Numbered from the stretch's first letter, positions 44,372-54,505 are shown. The stretch: DNA of 57,826 bases from Bacteroides sp. (GCA_021201335.1 JAJQFD010000026.1:1-57826), one strand, 5' to 3'. The notes: a model not told the origin generated them from the letters alone. Translations and numbers: made by a program.

Positions 44372-44946
44372 TCAATTTCTTCTTGTTGAATTACGGTTAT
44401 TATTGGAGGAGTTTTGTTGCCTGCTATTATTGTTACTGTGGTTGTTTTGCTTATTCCGGTCATTGTGAACCTGCGTATTATTATTCCCTTTTGAGTTGTT
44501 TCTATTAGGTTGGTTGTCAGTATTCACCCAATTTACCCGGTTATTTTTGCTCTTATTGTAACGACTGTCATTACTATACCGGATGCTTTCCTGAGTTCTA
44601 TCACCTTTATAATGGGAATATGTCTTTTTATGAGTTTTATTTTGCCTCCATGGTTGTTTTTCATTTACAACAACCTTATAAAGATCATGCAAATTATATT
44701 TTCTGTAATTATTGGGTAAATAACGGTTCGATTCCCATTTACTTCCAGACAAGTAATAAAATAACGTATTGGGTACATCATAATAGATATTTATATCCGG
44801 GAAATAATAAAATTCAGCGTAATCATATCCGGCCGGCCCCATGAAGGTTGTCTATCCAAATTAATATTGATATTGATAAGCTGCGCGTTGGCAGAAAAGG
44901 TCAAGGCGAGAATTAAACCTAGGGTAGCTAATAACTTTTTCATCAT
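44372..44946 (-). pseudogene. Secreted Asn-rich protein of a conserved Bacteroidetes type, frameshifted
   Basis: ATG 44946 (or 44943) gives a clean signal peptide (KKLLATLGLILALTFSANAQ) and LINININLDRQPSWG, then the frame is lost at the G4 run (C4 at 44837-44840 on the plus strand). One extra base would join it to GPAGYDYAEFYYFPDINIYY, a pattern I recall from small secreted Bacteroidetes proteins (QPxWGPxGYDYxEYYYLPD). The C-terminal half is very rich in Asn, Arg, Gln and Ser (NNNTQVHNDRNKQNNHSNNN). The readable remainder is 156 residues from 44842. Function unknown. Confidence 0.65.
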
Positions 44947-45130
44947 CTTCGTGTTTTAAGTTAATATATATACCAAAGGTAACCGACTCCCTTAACAATT
45001 ACAATTTGATTAGATAGATGGCGGGATTTGCTCGACGAAAAAGCGAAAAACGGCTTTTATGCTCTATAAGAAAGAATATCTTTAAATTATGTAATATATT
45101 TGATCACTCAATTATAAATATTCTACAAAG

Positions 45131-45610
45131 ATGGATTACACTACTATTTCAATCACTCTAGCGGATAAAGATGATTTGAAGGAAATACTTTCTCTCCAGA
45201 AGCGTGCATTTCAGACCGAAGCTGAACATCATGGTAATTACGATATAGAACCATTACAACAGACATATGAGTCAATCTGTGCTGATTTTGAGAGTTATAC
45301 TTTCCTGAAAGCAGTTTGTGAAAACCGGATAATTGGTTCGGTGAAATCAAGAATAAAAGAGCGGACAGTTTGGGTAGGAAAACTGATTGTTGCCCAGGAA
45401 GCACGCCGGCAAGGATTGGGGAAACGGCTCTTACTTGAAGTTGAGAAATTATATCCCGAAGCAAACAGATTTCAGCTTTTCACGGCCTCATCCAGTATAC
45501 ATAATATCCGGTTGTACGAATCTATTGGTTATAGGATTGTGGGAGAGTTTAAAGATGATTCTCAGGCAGATCTGGTATTGGTTGAGATGCATAAAGAAGT
45601 TCATAAATAA
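45131..45610 (+). CDS. GNAT-family N-acetyltransferase
   Basis: 159 residues. Acetyl-CoA-binding motif A in LIVAQEARRQGLGKRLLLEV (R-x-x-G-x-G/K). Preceded by the usual beta-strand ENRIIGSVKSRIKERTVWVG and followed by NIRLYESIGYRIVGEF (motif B). Substrate unknown. A TATATTTG box at 45095-45102 is a possible promoter. Convergent with serS. Confidence 0.9.
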   Translation: MDYTTISITLADKDDLKEILSLQKRAFQTEAEHHGNYDIEPLQQTYESICADFESYTFLKAVCENRIIGSVKSRIKERTVWVGKLIVAQEARRQGLGKRLLLEVEKLYPEANRFQLFTASSSIHNIRLYESIGYRIVGEFKDDSQADLVLVEMHKEVHK

Positions 45611-45612
45611 CA

Positions 45613-45647
45613 TAGCCGTCAAATTCACGTAGAATCTAACGGCTATA
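45613..45647. terminator. Hairpin between the GNAT gene and serS
   Basis: ATAGCCGT and ACGGCTAT pair exactly around 19 nt, with T-rich flank on the plus strand. Confidence 0.65.
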
Positions 45648-45683
45648 TTTATTCAATGATGGTTTTATTCTGATTATAAGATA

Positions 45684-46958
45684 TTAATCAATGATAGCGA
45701 AACCGCAATAAGGAATCAATACCTCCGGTATACGAATGCCTTCCTGGGTTTGGTTGTTTTCTAATAATGCAGCTAATATACGGGGTAATGCCAATGCAGA
45801 ACCATTTAAGGTATGACATAGCTCCGTCTTCTTTTCCGCAGTCCGATAGCGACATTTCAGTCGGTTGGCCTGATAAGATTCGAAATTAGATACGGAACTT
45901 ACTTCCAGCCAACGTTTTTGGGCGGCCGAGTATACTTCAAAGTCGAAAGTAATGGCAGAAGTGAAACTCATATCACCACCGCAAAGGCGGAGAATACGGT
46001 AAGGCAACTCCAGTTTGGAAACCAGGTTTTCTACGTGCGCAATCATTTCGTTGAGCGATTCATAAGAATGTTCCGGCTTATCAATGCGTACGATTTCCAC
46101 CTTATTAAATTGATGTAAACGGTTTAGTCCGCGTACATCTTTGCCATAAGAACCGGCCTCCCGACGGAAGCAGGCAGAGTAAGCACAATTTTTGATGGGC
46201 AGTTCTTTCTCATCTAAAATAACATCGCGGTAGATATTGGTAACTGGTACTTCCGCAGTAGGAATCAGATAAAGATTTTCAGCAGTTACATGATACATCT
46301 GCCCTTCTTTATCGGGTAACTGTCCGGTACCATATCCGGAAGCTTCATTCACTACGTATGGAGGTTCAATTTCCAGGTAACCAGCATCGCGTGCTTCATC
46401 CAGGAAGAAGTTAATCAATGCTCTTTGAAGCCGGGCGCCTTTTCCTTTGTATACTGGGAATCCGGCTCCGGTGATTTTAACACCCAATTCGAAATCAATC
46501 AGGTCGTATTTCTTAACCAGTTCCCAGTGGGGAAGAGCATCGGCAGGAAGTTCGGCATTGTGGCCCCCACTTCTTTCTACCACATTATCTTCGGCACAGG
46601 TTCCTTCGGGTACAGTTTCGTGGGGTATGTTGGGTATGGTGTAAAGAAGCTCCTGTAATTCTGTAGCAGCTTCGTTTAAGATAGACTCCAGTGATTTATT
46701 CCCTTCTTTTATTTCGCTTACCCGGCTACGGGCTTCATTGGCTTCTTCCTTTTTGCCTTCTTTCATTAATTGTCCGATAGACTTTGAAAGAGCATTTACT
46801 TCGGCCAAATTATTATCAAGTTGAGTCTGGATACTTCTTCTTTTGTTGTTTATTTCAATAACCTTTTCTATGGTTTCTTTGGCATTCTTGAAATGTTTCT
46901 TTTCGAGCCCGAGAAGTACGGCTTCGGTATTTTCAGTGATTTGTTTAATAGTGAGCAT
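45684..46958 (-). CDS. serS: Serine--tRNA ligase
   Basis: Charges tRNA-Ser. 424 residues from ATG 46958 (MLTIKQITENTEAVLLGLEK). An N-terminal coiled-coil arm spans about 25-110 (IQTQLDNNLAEVNALSKSIG). Class II core with motif 2 CFRREAGSYGKDVRGLNRLH and motif 3 NGSALALPRILAALLEN. An in-frame ATG at 47003 was rejected because it adds 15 residues before the conserved start. In many Bacteroidales serS adjoins rplU-rpmA (recollection); here about 7 kb separate them. Confidence 0.97.
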   Translation of the reverse strand: MLTIKQITENTEAVLLGLEKKHFKNAKETIEKVIEINNKRRSIQTQLDNNLAEVNALSKSIGQLMKEGKKEEANEARSRVSEIKEGNKSLESILNEAATELQELLYTIPNIPHETVPEGTCAEDNVVERSGGHNAELPADALPHWELVKKYDLIDFELGVKITGAGFPVYKGKGARLQRALINFFLDEARDAGYLEIEPPYVVNEASGYGTGQLPDKEGQMYHVTAENLYLIPTAEVPVTNIYRDVILDEKELPIKNCAYSACFRREAGSYGKDVRGLNRLHQFNKVEIVRIDKPEHSYESLNEMIAHVENLVSKLELPYRILRLCGGDMSFTSAITFDFEVYSAAQKRWLEVSSVSNFESYQANRLKCRYRTAEKKTELCHTLNGSALALPRILAALLENNQTQEGIRIPEVLIPYCGFAIID

Positions 46959-47006
46959 ATCTTTTTGTATTATAAATTTCCATTTGCGGATACAAAGATA
47001 CAAGAT

Positions 47007-47393
47007 TTATTTTCGAATAAAAAACAAAGGTATACACCCTATTGTATAACACAGCATATCTTTCCAGTCGAAAACTGAACCAACTATAATCCGTGCAGCC
47101 GAGTCAGGTTGTAATCTCAGGAACTCTGCCGCCTGGAAATATTGAAGAATCTCTACTGTATAAGCAAATAGAAGAACAGCCAATGGCAGCCACCGCGAGG
47201 GTCGGTTAATAAAAATGCGTGCAAAACAATAAATTAATATCACTACCAGCATATCTCCTATATATGGACGAACGATTGTATCTCGCACAAATAAAGCAAT
47301 CAGCGTTTCAAGAATAAACAGAGCTATAAAACAAAGTGCGTAAAACAGGCGGCTACCTATAAAACTTTTCCGGGGAGTAAGTACATCATTCAT
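47007..47393 (-). CDS. DUF2809 family membrane protein
   Basis: 128 residues with about four membrane segments. Family pattern RPYIGDMLVVILIYCFARI, FAYTVEILQYFQAAEFL, and RIIVGSVFDWKDMLCYTIG. Function unknown. It lies directly upstream of serS on the same strand. Confidence 0.88.
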   Translation of the reverse strand: MNDVLTPRKSFIGSRLFYALCFIALFILETLIALFVRDTIVRPYIGDMLVVILIYCFARIFINRPSRWLPLAVLLFAYTVEILQYFQAAEFLRLQPDSAARIIVGSVFDWKDMLCYTIGCIPLFFIRK

Positions 47394-47541
47394 ATTATAT
47401 AATAAGGATAAAGTGGATTTCTCTTGACAGGTAAAGATACAGTTCTTTCGGCAGATTAAAATATTTTTTCTCTAATTTCGATAATATTTGTATCTTGGCG
47501 TGGTTTTTTGCCACGCAGTGAATTAACTTAATACTTTAAAA

Positions 47542-49839
47542 ATGAAAAAACTTATTGGATGCCTAATGCTTGCTTTCATCGTTGCAGGCTGTCAAACTCA
47601 CACACAAAAAGAAATTAACCTGATCCCCCAACCTACAGAACTTATTGTAAAGGATGGTACATTTACCCTAGATGCGAACACCCGTATTGTTTACAACAAA
47701 AAAGAACTTGCTGAGGCTGCCGGCTATTTGCAGAAAGCTGTAAAAAAACAAACCGGACATTCTCTGGCGTTGGATGAAACAGCTACCACCGGAAATAATA
47801 TTTTTATGACGATTAATCCGGATTTAGGAAGTAAAGATAAATACACTCTTGCAATTGATGGAAATGAAATCCGTCTGGCTGGTTCTAATCCCCGGGCGGT
47901 TGTGCAGGGTATTCAAACGATCCGGCAATTTTTGCCTCCTATAGACAACGGAACCATGCGGGTATTGCTTCCTGCAGTAAGTATCACAGACGAACCGGCC
48001 TGGGAATGGCGGGGAATGATGATGGATGTGGCCCGCCACTTTTTTGATAAAGAAGAGGTGAAGCGTTTTCTCGATATGATGGCGATTTATAAGTTTAATA
48101 AATTCCATTGGCACCTGACAGACGATCAGGGGTGGAGAGTAGAGATAAAGAAATACCCATTGTTAACTGAGCAGGGAGGATGGCGCACCTTCAACAAGCA
48201 TGACAGAACTTGTATGGCATTAGCAAAAGAAGAAGATAATCCGGATTATGAACTCCCCCAAAAAAGACTTCGGAATGAAAATGATACCATAGAATATGGC
48301 GGATTCTATACCCAGGAAGACATCCGTGAAATTATTGCTTATGCCGCTGAGCGCGGAATTGATGTCATACCGGAAATTGATATGCCCGGACATTTCTCCA
48401 GTGCCATTCAGGTTTATCCGGAACTGTCTTGCTTTAATAGAACCAGTTGGGGAGAACTCTTTTCCGCGCCGATCTGTCCGGGAAAAGATCATACGATATC
48501 TTTCTGCAAGGATATATTTACTGAAATCTTTGAGCTCTTCCCTTATGAGTATGTGCACATGGGAGCCGACGAAGTAGATATGGATAACTGGATAAAATGC
48601 CCTCACTGCCAGGCCCGGATCCGCAAAGAGAAACTGAAAAACGAAAAGGAACTACACTCGTGGTTTGTGAGAGAGATGAAAGGCTTTTTCGAAGAAAATG
48701 GAAAGAAACTCATTGGCTGGGATGAAATTATTGATGGCGGCTTGCCGGAAGGTGCAGTTGTTATGTGGTGGCGTACCTGGTCAAAGGATGCAGTACATAC
48801 GGCTACAGCCAAAGGAAGTGAAGTAATTCTTACTCCAAACTCTCACAATTATTTCGATTATAAGCAGGATTATAGTACGTTGCGTAAACTTTATGAGTTT
48901 GATCCGGTGCCTGCTGGATTGACTGCAGAACAAAAGACATTTGTAAAAGGTGTTCAGGCAAATTGCTGGGCCGAGTATATTCCCAGCTATCAACGACTGG
49001 AGTATTTGATCATGCCACGAATGTTTGCTTTGAGTGAAGTAGCCTGGAGAGGAGAAAACAGGGAAGATTGGGATAATTTCTATCAACGAATGATCCCTCA
49101 TTTCTCCCGGTTAGACAGCATGGAAGTAAATTACCGTCCACTTGACTTACCAGATTTACATACAGTAAGTGCGTTTATCGGATCCACTCAGGTTGTCTGG
49201 AATCACCCCTTACCAGAAGTCTCTATTCATTATACGACGGATGGTACGATGCCAACCCGCGAATCCAAACGTTATGAGGAACCTTTTACCTTGTCAGAAA
49301 CCACTGATTTCATCTTGCGTTTTTATCGCCCGAACGGAACTGCTTCCGGTATAGAAAAGACAACCTATAGAAAGGAAGAATACCAAGCGGGCAGTAATCT
49401 GTCTTTTACGGAAAAAGGCTTAAAGTGTGTATGGCATGAAGGTATTTTTAGTAAATGCAATGAGATAGAGAGCGTTCCGGCAATAGAAACCTATCATGTA
49501 GAACATATTCTTATTCCGGAAGGTGTGGGAGGAAAGAGAGGATTGGTTTATACCGGTTTTATAAAGGTTGATAAAGATGATATCTATACTTTCATTCTGG
49601 GTTCAGATGATGGTAGTATGCTTTACATCAATGATGATAGGGTAGTGGATAATGATGGCGCTCATGGTCCTGTTACTTTGTCGGGCCAGAAAGCTTTATC
49701 AGCGGGCTATCATGAAATAAAGCTTTACTATTTCGACAGAAACAATGGTGGCTTCATTGATTTGGAGTTACAGGATAGTGAAGGAAATAATATTGAACTT
49801 TCCGGCGAAAGATTGTGGAGTCCGGATAGTTCTAAATAA
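47542..49839 (+). CDS. GH20 beta-N-acetylhexosaminidase lipoprotein with C-terminal PA14-like domain
   Basis: 765 residues. Lipoprotein signal with lipobox VAGC (Cys about 17). GH20b domain about 25-150. GH20 catalytic barrel about 153-500 with HWHLTDDQGWRVEIKKYP and the catalytic Asp-Glu pair in HMGADEVD. A chitobiase C-terminal/Fn3-like part follows (about 540-610; STQVVWNHPLPEVSIHYTTD), then a PA14-like domain (about 640-755; GFIKVDKDDIYTFILGSDDG). Removes terminal GlcNAc or GalNAc from glycans at the cell surface. Likely host-glycan or peptidoglycan-derived sugar use. Single gene. Confidence 0.94.
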   Translation: MKKLIGCLMLAFIVAGCQTHTQKEINLIPQPTELIVKDGTFTLDANTRIVYNKKELAEAAGYLQKAVKKQTGHSLALDETATTGNNIFMTINPDLGSKDKYTLAIDGNEIRLAGSNPRAVVQGIQTIRQFLPPIDNGTMRVLLPAVSITDEPAWEWRGMMMDVARHFFDKEEVKRFLDMMAIYKFNKFHWHLTDDQGWRVEIKKYPLLTEQGGWRTFNKHDRTCMALAKEEDNPDYELPQKRLRNENDTIEYGGFYTQEDIREIIAYAAERGIDVIPEIDMPGHFSSAIQVYPELSCFNRTSWGELFSAPICPGKDHTISFCKDIFTEIFELFPYEYVHMGADEVDMDNWIKCPHCQARIRKEKLKNEKELHSWFVREMKGFFEENGKKLIGWDEIIDGGLPEGAVVMWWRTWSKDAVHTATAKGSEVILTPNSHNYFDYKQDYSTLRKLYEFDPVPAGLTAEQKTFVKGVQANCWAEYIPSYQRLEYLIMPRMFALSEVAWRGENREDWDNFYQRMIPHFSRLDSMEVNYRPLDLPDLHTVSAFIGSTQVVWNHPLPEVSIHYTTDGTMPTRESKRYEEPFTLSETTDFILRFYRPNGTASGIEKTTYRKEEYQAGSNLSFTEKGLKCVWHEGIFSKCNEIESVPAIETYHVEHILIPEGVGGKRGLVYTGFIKVDKDDIYTFILGSDDGSMLYINDDRVVDNDGAHGPVTLSGQKALSAGYHEIKLYYFDRNNGGFIDLELQDSEGNNIELSGERLWSPDSSK

Positions 49840-49978
49840 TCATTCAATAAATATCCAGTAGATAGTTTATACTATTAGGTCTCTTAAATTTTTATCAATA
49901 AATATTGGGACTTAGTAGTATAGCTGTCTGTGATTCAGTAATCTTGCTAATCATGATGTATAGAGTTAGTAATAGAAC

Positions 49979-50401
49979 ATGAAGTATAATTATATTTTGA
50001 TTTTAAGTATTTGCTTACCGGCAGTATTTATTCTTATAAATATAAGCCTTATTTATAAAATCAGTAAAGACCTTGAATTTAAGTCGGTTAGTATTAAATA
50101 TCAAAAAGTATCTTCTCAAAGAGAAGAAGTAGGAGTACGTAAAAGTGCTGGACGAGGAGGTACTTTAATATTCTTTACTTCTGAAGAAGGAAATTCTTAT
50201 CGGAGGCAATATGTAGGAGTTTTATTACAAAGCTTCGCAAATAAAACATTCAATCGTTTGGAGAAAGAGCGTCCTAAAGAAGTTGGATGTTACATACATC
50301 CAAATGATCTTTTAACTGTGAAAGGAAGCACTCCTTATTTCTCTTTGAATAACGGAAAAGAAAAAAGTTTTCATATTATCTGGATATATTTAGTTATGTA
50401 A
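49979..50401 (+). CDS. Small membrane protein of unknown function
   Basis: 140 residues with an N-terminal membrane segment (ILILSICLPAVFILINISLI) and a hydrophobic end (FHIIWIYLVM). The middle has YVGVLLQSFANKTFNRLEKE and EVGCYIHPNDLLTVKGSTPY, reminiscent of DUF3592-like proteins, without certainty. A+T-rich. Closed by a hairpin AAGGATAAA/TTTATCCTT at 50401-50430. It may be shortened at the C-terminus, as it ends just within a hydrophobic segment. Confidence 0.6.
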   Translation: MKYNYILILSICLPAVFILINISLIYKISKDLEFKSVSIKYQKVSSQREEVGVRKSAGRGGTLIFFTSEEGNSYRRQYVGVLLQSFANKTFNRLEKERPKEVGCYIHPNDLLTVKGSTPYFSLNNGKEKSFHIIWIYLVM

Positions 50402-50547
50402 AGGATAAATATTCTATCCTATTTATCCTTACCTATTTTGCTTCACTTATGTTTCTATTTTACTTTTATATAAAAAATAATATGAATCACCCGTTAGTTG
50501 TAAAAATCTTGATTGTAGATTTAATGCTAATTATATTATATATGTTA

Positions 50548-52749
50548 CTATAATACCGTCACCTCATCCAGGAAAAACCAGGCGTTATACCCGACACCAT
50601 AGTGCCAGGATGGGCATGTCTTTATTCCTTCAATTTCTACTTTAAGATAACGGGCGTTTACCGGAGCAGAAGATTCACATTTATAACCTACAAATTTGAC
50701 TTCGGGTGAGCGGTCTTCTTCCTGAATTCTTTCTCCAAAAAGGTGAAAGTTTTGGCCATCGGTAGAGTAGGAATAAGTCACTTTTCTGGGAAGAAGAATC
50801 CAAGCCCCTAACTGATGGAGGAAATCACTCTCCACAGAAGAAAATTGTTTTACTTCTCCCATATCAAGTATGAACGAACCGTCACATCCTTCCCAGCCAA
50901 CCCAGCTTTCCACAAAGGTAGTTCCACCAAATAATTCATCCGTGAGGGCTGTTTCGCCCAGCGCTTTATATCGCTTGGAAGGTTCTTGCAGCCAGGTTAC
51001 CTTCGCTCCCAGTGCCAGATTCTTTACTCTGCCCGGAAGATAACGATCGACATATAGCTGGCAATATTGGGCTGGTGTATTGTTGCGCTCGTTTAAAGTC
51101 GGGATACCGTATTCGGCAGTTCGCTGTTTAAAGGTCGATAATTTGTCTTGAATCATTGTCAGATCATGACCTCCTTCAGCGCGGGCTATTTCAAGTTCGG
51201 AATATTGTAAAGGAAGGCGTGTCATGCGAACTCTCCGCAGTAAAGTCGGATCATTTGCCACAGCAGCCTCAGCCTGATTGAATAATTCGTTGTATCGCTT
51301 GATGCACTGAGCATTTAACATACCATCTTTATGGGTAACAGGCGAATCGTAGATCCACAAAGGGACTTTACTGGCTAGCAGGCCACCCTCTAATAATTTT
51401 TCGTATTGATAGATATAAGGGGCTGCTTCTCCGTAATACCCATCCATAAAGGATCTCATCAGTGAATCTGTATTCAAGTACGGATTCCACATTAATTTAC
51501 TTACCATAAAAGTACGCATTTCCGCGAAATCTCCTCCTTTGGAACTGGCAATCTGAGAGAAATGCATGGTAGCGTTATGTTCTTTAAAAAGCTGAATGTT
51601 CTTTTGCAAAACAGGAAAATTAGGGAAAGGAGCAATGTAATTATCGAAGTTAATGCCGTAGTCCCACACAAAAATATTATGAGTGATAGCCGACCAACCT
51701 TTCATGGCTTTCACAAAGTCTTGTCCTGAGGCATTATCTGTTAACGGAACTTCCCTTTTAGCGTCAATACTGCAAAGCATAATGTTGACATTCGGAAGAG
51801 GTTTTACATATTTAGGCGGATGCATGGTATAGAGATAGGCAAGAGTAGAAAACTCTTTGTCCGGGAAGCGTTGTGCCAGCTTGTTTAGGAAATGAACAAG
51901 GCTGCCCGAGGGGCCTCCTTCGTAGTCGTCTATGGCTTTACATTCCGGGCAACTGCAATTCGTGTGATTCCCGTCGTTTTGGCTGATTGATATCATATTT
52001 TTCCCCGGATTGGCCCGGAAGATAGAATCTACTTTCTGAGAAACAATTTCCAATACTTCGGGATTCGTCAGGCACCATTGACTGGCTTTTCCGGGGCGGC
52101 GTTCGCCCCTAATGAAAGAATAATATTCGGGGTGAGCATCCCCATATTCGTCAGAAGGTAAAATACGATCAAAAGTATGTACCCATAATCCACCGGCGAA
52201 TACTTCGGAAGGTTCTTCCAATCGAAACCATAATTTATATACCGGGTCTTCCCGCAATGCATAAGATTGGCTCTGCCGATACCTGAACGCGGGATTCTCT
52301 GCCCGGTTTATTTCCGGAATGGAAAGGGTGTTCATCTGGGATAAAGAATATTCATTTGCTCCATAGTAGGAAACACCGAAATAATCTTCTAATAAAGTTA
52401 CTACACCGTAAATGGTTCCTTTATCTCCACCACTGCTAATATAAAGCGTACCCTTGTTGGTTTGGAGTCGGAATCCGTCTTCTGTAAGTCCGTTGGTGTC
52501 TCCTTGACCAATAACGATATCTCCTTTCCGGGGAGGGATGTCTTTGGTAATTTCTATTCTTATTCCGCTTATCCGGTGAATGAAATCCTGCAATAAGTCT
52601 GCGGCTTGTTTATCTACTGGGTTATTAGTGTCGGCAATGATGCGTGATGCTGGTTTCCCTTGGTTTACAATTTTAATTTGCGCTTTTCCTGGAAGTGCTA
52701 TCAACATAGCAATCAGGAGGAGGATGGGGGTAAGAAAAGGCGTTTTCAT
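50548..52749 (-). CDS. DUF4838 domain secreted protein (GH67-N-like plus F5/8C-like)
   Basis: 733 residues with a signal peptide (FLTPILLLIAMLIALPGKAQ). An N-terminal glycoside hydrolase 67-N-like part (about 30-130; DLLQDFIHRISGIRIEI, GTIYGVVTLLEDYFGVSYYG). DUF4838 body (about 180-460; SISQNDGNHTNCSCPECK, FSTLAYLYTMHPPKYVKP). A C-terminal discoidin-like domain (about 590-733; ETALTDELFGGTTFVESW, ARYLKVEIEGIKTCPSWHYG). Predicted glycan-active enzyme of unknown specificity. It sits between the GH20 gene and the LRR lipoprotein gene. Confidence 0.88.
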   Translation of the reverse strand: MKTPFLTPILLLIAMLIALPGKAQIKIVNQGKPASRIIADTNNPVDKQAADLLQDFIHRISGIRIEITKDIPPRKGDIVIGQGDTNGLTEDGFRLQTNKGTLYISSGGDKGTIYGVVTLLEDYFGVSYYGANEYSLSQMNTLSIPEINRAENPAFRYRQSQSYALREDPVYKLWFRLEEPSEVFAGGLWVHTFDRILPSDEYGDAHPEYYSFIRGERRPGKASQWCLTNPEVLEIVSQKVDSIFRANPGKNMISISQNDGNHTNCSCPECKAIDDYEGGPSGSLVHFLNKLAQRFPDKEFSTLAYLYTMHPPKYVKPLPNVNIMLCSIDAKREVPLTDNASGQDFVKAMKGWSAITHNIFVWDYGINFDNYIAPFPNFPVLQKNIQLFKEHNATMHFSQIASSKGGDFAEMRTFMVSKLMWNPYLNTDSLMRSFMDGYYGEAAPYIYQYEKLLEGGLLASKVPLWIYDSPVTHKDGMLNAQCIKRYNELFNQAEAAVANDPTLLRRVRMTRLPLQYSELEIARAEGGHDLTMIQDKLSTFKQRTAEYGIPTLNERNNTPAQYCQLYVDRYLPGRVKNLALGAKVTWLQEPSKRYKALGETALTDELFGGTTFVESWVGWEGCDGSFILDMGEVKQFSSVESDFLHQLGAWILLPRKVTYSYSTDGQNFHLFGERIQEEDRSPEVKFVGYKCESSAPVNARYLKVEIEGIKTCPSWHYGVGYNAWFFLDEVTVL

Positions 52750-52919
52750 AAAATGTGGTTTTTTAAGATTGAATTAAAATGATGATAAAGATAACCTTCT
52801 TTTTGAAAACAAGAAAGAAACAAGGGAAAGGAAATTGTATTTCGGAGAAGGACATTTAATCCATAATAAAGAGTATTTTAGGAAACAGAAATCCTAATCT
52901 CATAGAATACAAAAAAGAC

Positions 52920-52948
52920 TGTCTCAAAAATGATATACTTTTGAGACA
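52920..52948 (-). terminator. Terminator of the LRR lipoprotein gene
   Basis: TGTCTCAAAA and TTTTGAGACA pair exactly. On the minus strand the stem is followed by GTCTTTTTTG. Confidence 0.7.
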
Positions 52949-52987
52949 ATTATAATCTATAAGGTAATTTTTAAGTAAATGGTAAAA

Positions 52988-53962
52988 TTATTCCTTAATC
53001 TGGAATTCCATATGTTCGTCGTATAAGAAATATTCTGGTGGAGATTGGACATCAAATCCTTTCCATACATATATTGTTTTCAAGTTAGGATTACCCATGC
53101 ATCGAAAATCTTTCAAGTTAGGATTGTTGGATATATCCAATGTTGTTAACTCTGTGCCTATGCACCATAACGTTTCCAGGTTTGGGCAATTATTTACATT
53201 CAACTTATTCAATGGATTAAAGCAACAGTTGAGTATTCGTAAATTGGGGTTCGGAGACAGATCAAGCTCTGTTATTAAATTAGTTTCAAAATTCAGTTCT
53301 TCAATTTTTTTGTTTTGCGAAAGATCCAGTCCTATCAAAAAATTTCTGGGTGCTCGTACTACTCTGAGCTCTTTATTCCCAGAGAAATCTACCTCACCAA
53401 ACTTTTCCAATTGGTTGGAGAAAACTTCCAGATTTATAAATTTTTCTATTCCTTTAAGTGGCCCGAAGGATTTATCAAAGAGATTTCTGGAGAGATATAT
53501 TTCTTTCACTTCCAGTAATTCTTCTTCAGAAAGATTAGAGTCCCAGTTTTTATCAAATTTTTGCAAACAAAATTTCCGGAAGGCCGGATCCGGGAAAATA
53601 TCAATTATACCGGAACCTTGTTGATAGATGGTTAAAGTTATAGATTTATTATCCGCTGTCACCTGAAAGGTAGCTTTCCGGCTTTCGTCAAAATTATGAG
53701 TAACCGTAATAAAGAGAGTTTCATCTGACAATCCACTGGTCATATTAAATTTCACCCAGTCTGTTTCGTCTGATTGATCCGGGAGAGGCGTCAGTTTCCA
53801 TCTCCATTGCGAACGAATAATAACCTGATTGCTCTCTAAGGGTTTCCCATCCGCAGTAAAAGTCAAACTGTCTGTTTTTTCGAAGTATAGCCCTGGATCA
53901 TCCTCATCGTTGCATGCATGGAAAGTCAGCAGCACCATGCAAAATAATAATAATTTTTTCAT
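52988..53962 (-). CDS. Lipoprotein with BACON-like domain and leucine-rich repeats
   Basis: 324 residues. Lipobox TFHAC (Cys about 17). A BACON-like domain spans about 25-120 (WRWKLTPLPDQSDETDWVKF, TADNKSITLTIYQQGSG). Then leucine-rich repeats with the Bacteroidetes pattern L-x-x-LDLS-x-N (INLEVFSNQLEKFGEVDFSG, LIGLDLSQNKKIEELNFETN, LTTLDISNNPNLKDFRC). Expected at the cell surface for binding. Partner unknown. The BACON plus LRR layout resembles other surface lipoproteins of gut Bacteroidales. Confidence 0.85.
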   Translation of the reverse strand: MKKLLLFCMVLLTFHACNDEDDPGLYFEKTDSLTFTADGKPLESNQVIIRSQWRWKLTPLPDQSDETDWVKFNMTSGLSDETLFITVTHNFDESRKATFQVTADNKSITLTIYQQGSGIIDIFPDPAFRKFCLQKFDKNWDSNLSEEELLEVKEIYLSRNLFDKSFGPLKGIEKFINLEVFSNQLEKFGEVDFSGNKELRVVRAPRNFLIGLDLSQNKKIEELNFETNLITELDLSPNPNLRILNCCFNPLNKLNVNNCPNLETLWCIGTELTTLDISNNPNLKDFRCMGNPNLKTIYVWKGFDVQSPPEYFLYDEHMEFQIKE

Positions 53963-54171
53963 AGTTTAGGATTTTATTTTTTTTACTATGAAACAAATTT
54001 ATAAATAATGAGTAGATATCGCTCAAGCTAAATGTCGGAATTATTGTTATCTTTATTCTATTAGTTTAATAAATCCATTTGTCAACATCTTGAAAGAGAA
54101 AAACGATCACCCTTGTGTGAAAAGGCGAGGAGATTCCATACGGATACGACTCCCTTCTATAAAAAGCAAAA

Positions 54172-54202
54172 AAGAGCCGCAATCTTTTCAACTGCGGCTC
54201 TT
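54172..54202 (-). terminator. rplU-rpmA terminator
   Basis: AAGAGCCGCA/TGCGGCTCTT around 11 nt, followed by TTTTTTGC on the minus strand. Confidence 0.9.
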
Positions 54203-54232
54203 CCTTTATAATTCGGATAAGATTGACTTCCG

Positions 54233-54505
54233 TTACGCTTGCGCTTCTTCCGTAGCAGGAATGATGGAAACAAATCTCTTGTCATTTTTACCTCTCTTGA
54301 AGCTAACTGTACCATCTACTAAAGCGAAAAGAGTGTGGTCTCTACCCATACCGATGTTAACACCCGGATGGAATTCAGTACCTCTTTGACGAACGATGAT
54401 GTTACCTGCCTTGCAGACTTCGCCACCAAATATCTTCACGCCTAATCGTTTACTTTCTGATTCGCGGCCGTTCTTGGAACTACCGACACCTTTTTTATGT
54501 GCCAT
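54233..54505 (-). CDS. rpmA: 50S ribosomal protein L27
   Basis: 90 residues, start [20 protein letters not shown] typical of L27, then [20 protein letters not shown]. No N-terminal prepeptide of the Firmicutes kind. Second gene of the rplU-rpmA operon, 23 nt after rplU. Confidence 0.98.
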   Translation of the reverse strand: MAHKKGVGSSKNGRESESKRLGVKIFGGEVCKAGNIIVRQRGTEFHPGVNIGMGRDHTLFALVDGTVSFKRGKNDKRFVSIIPATEEAQA

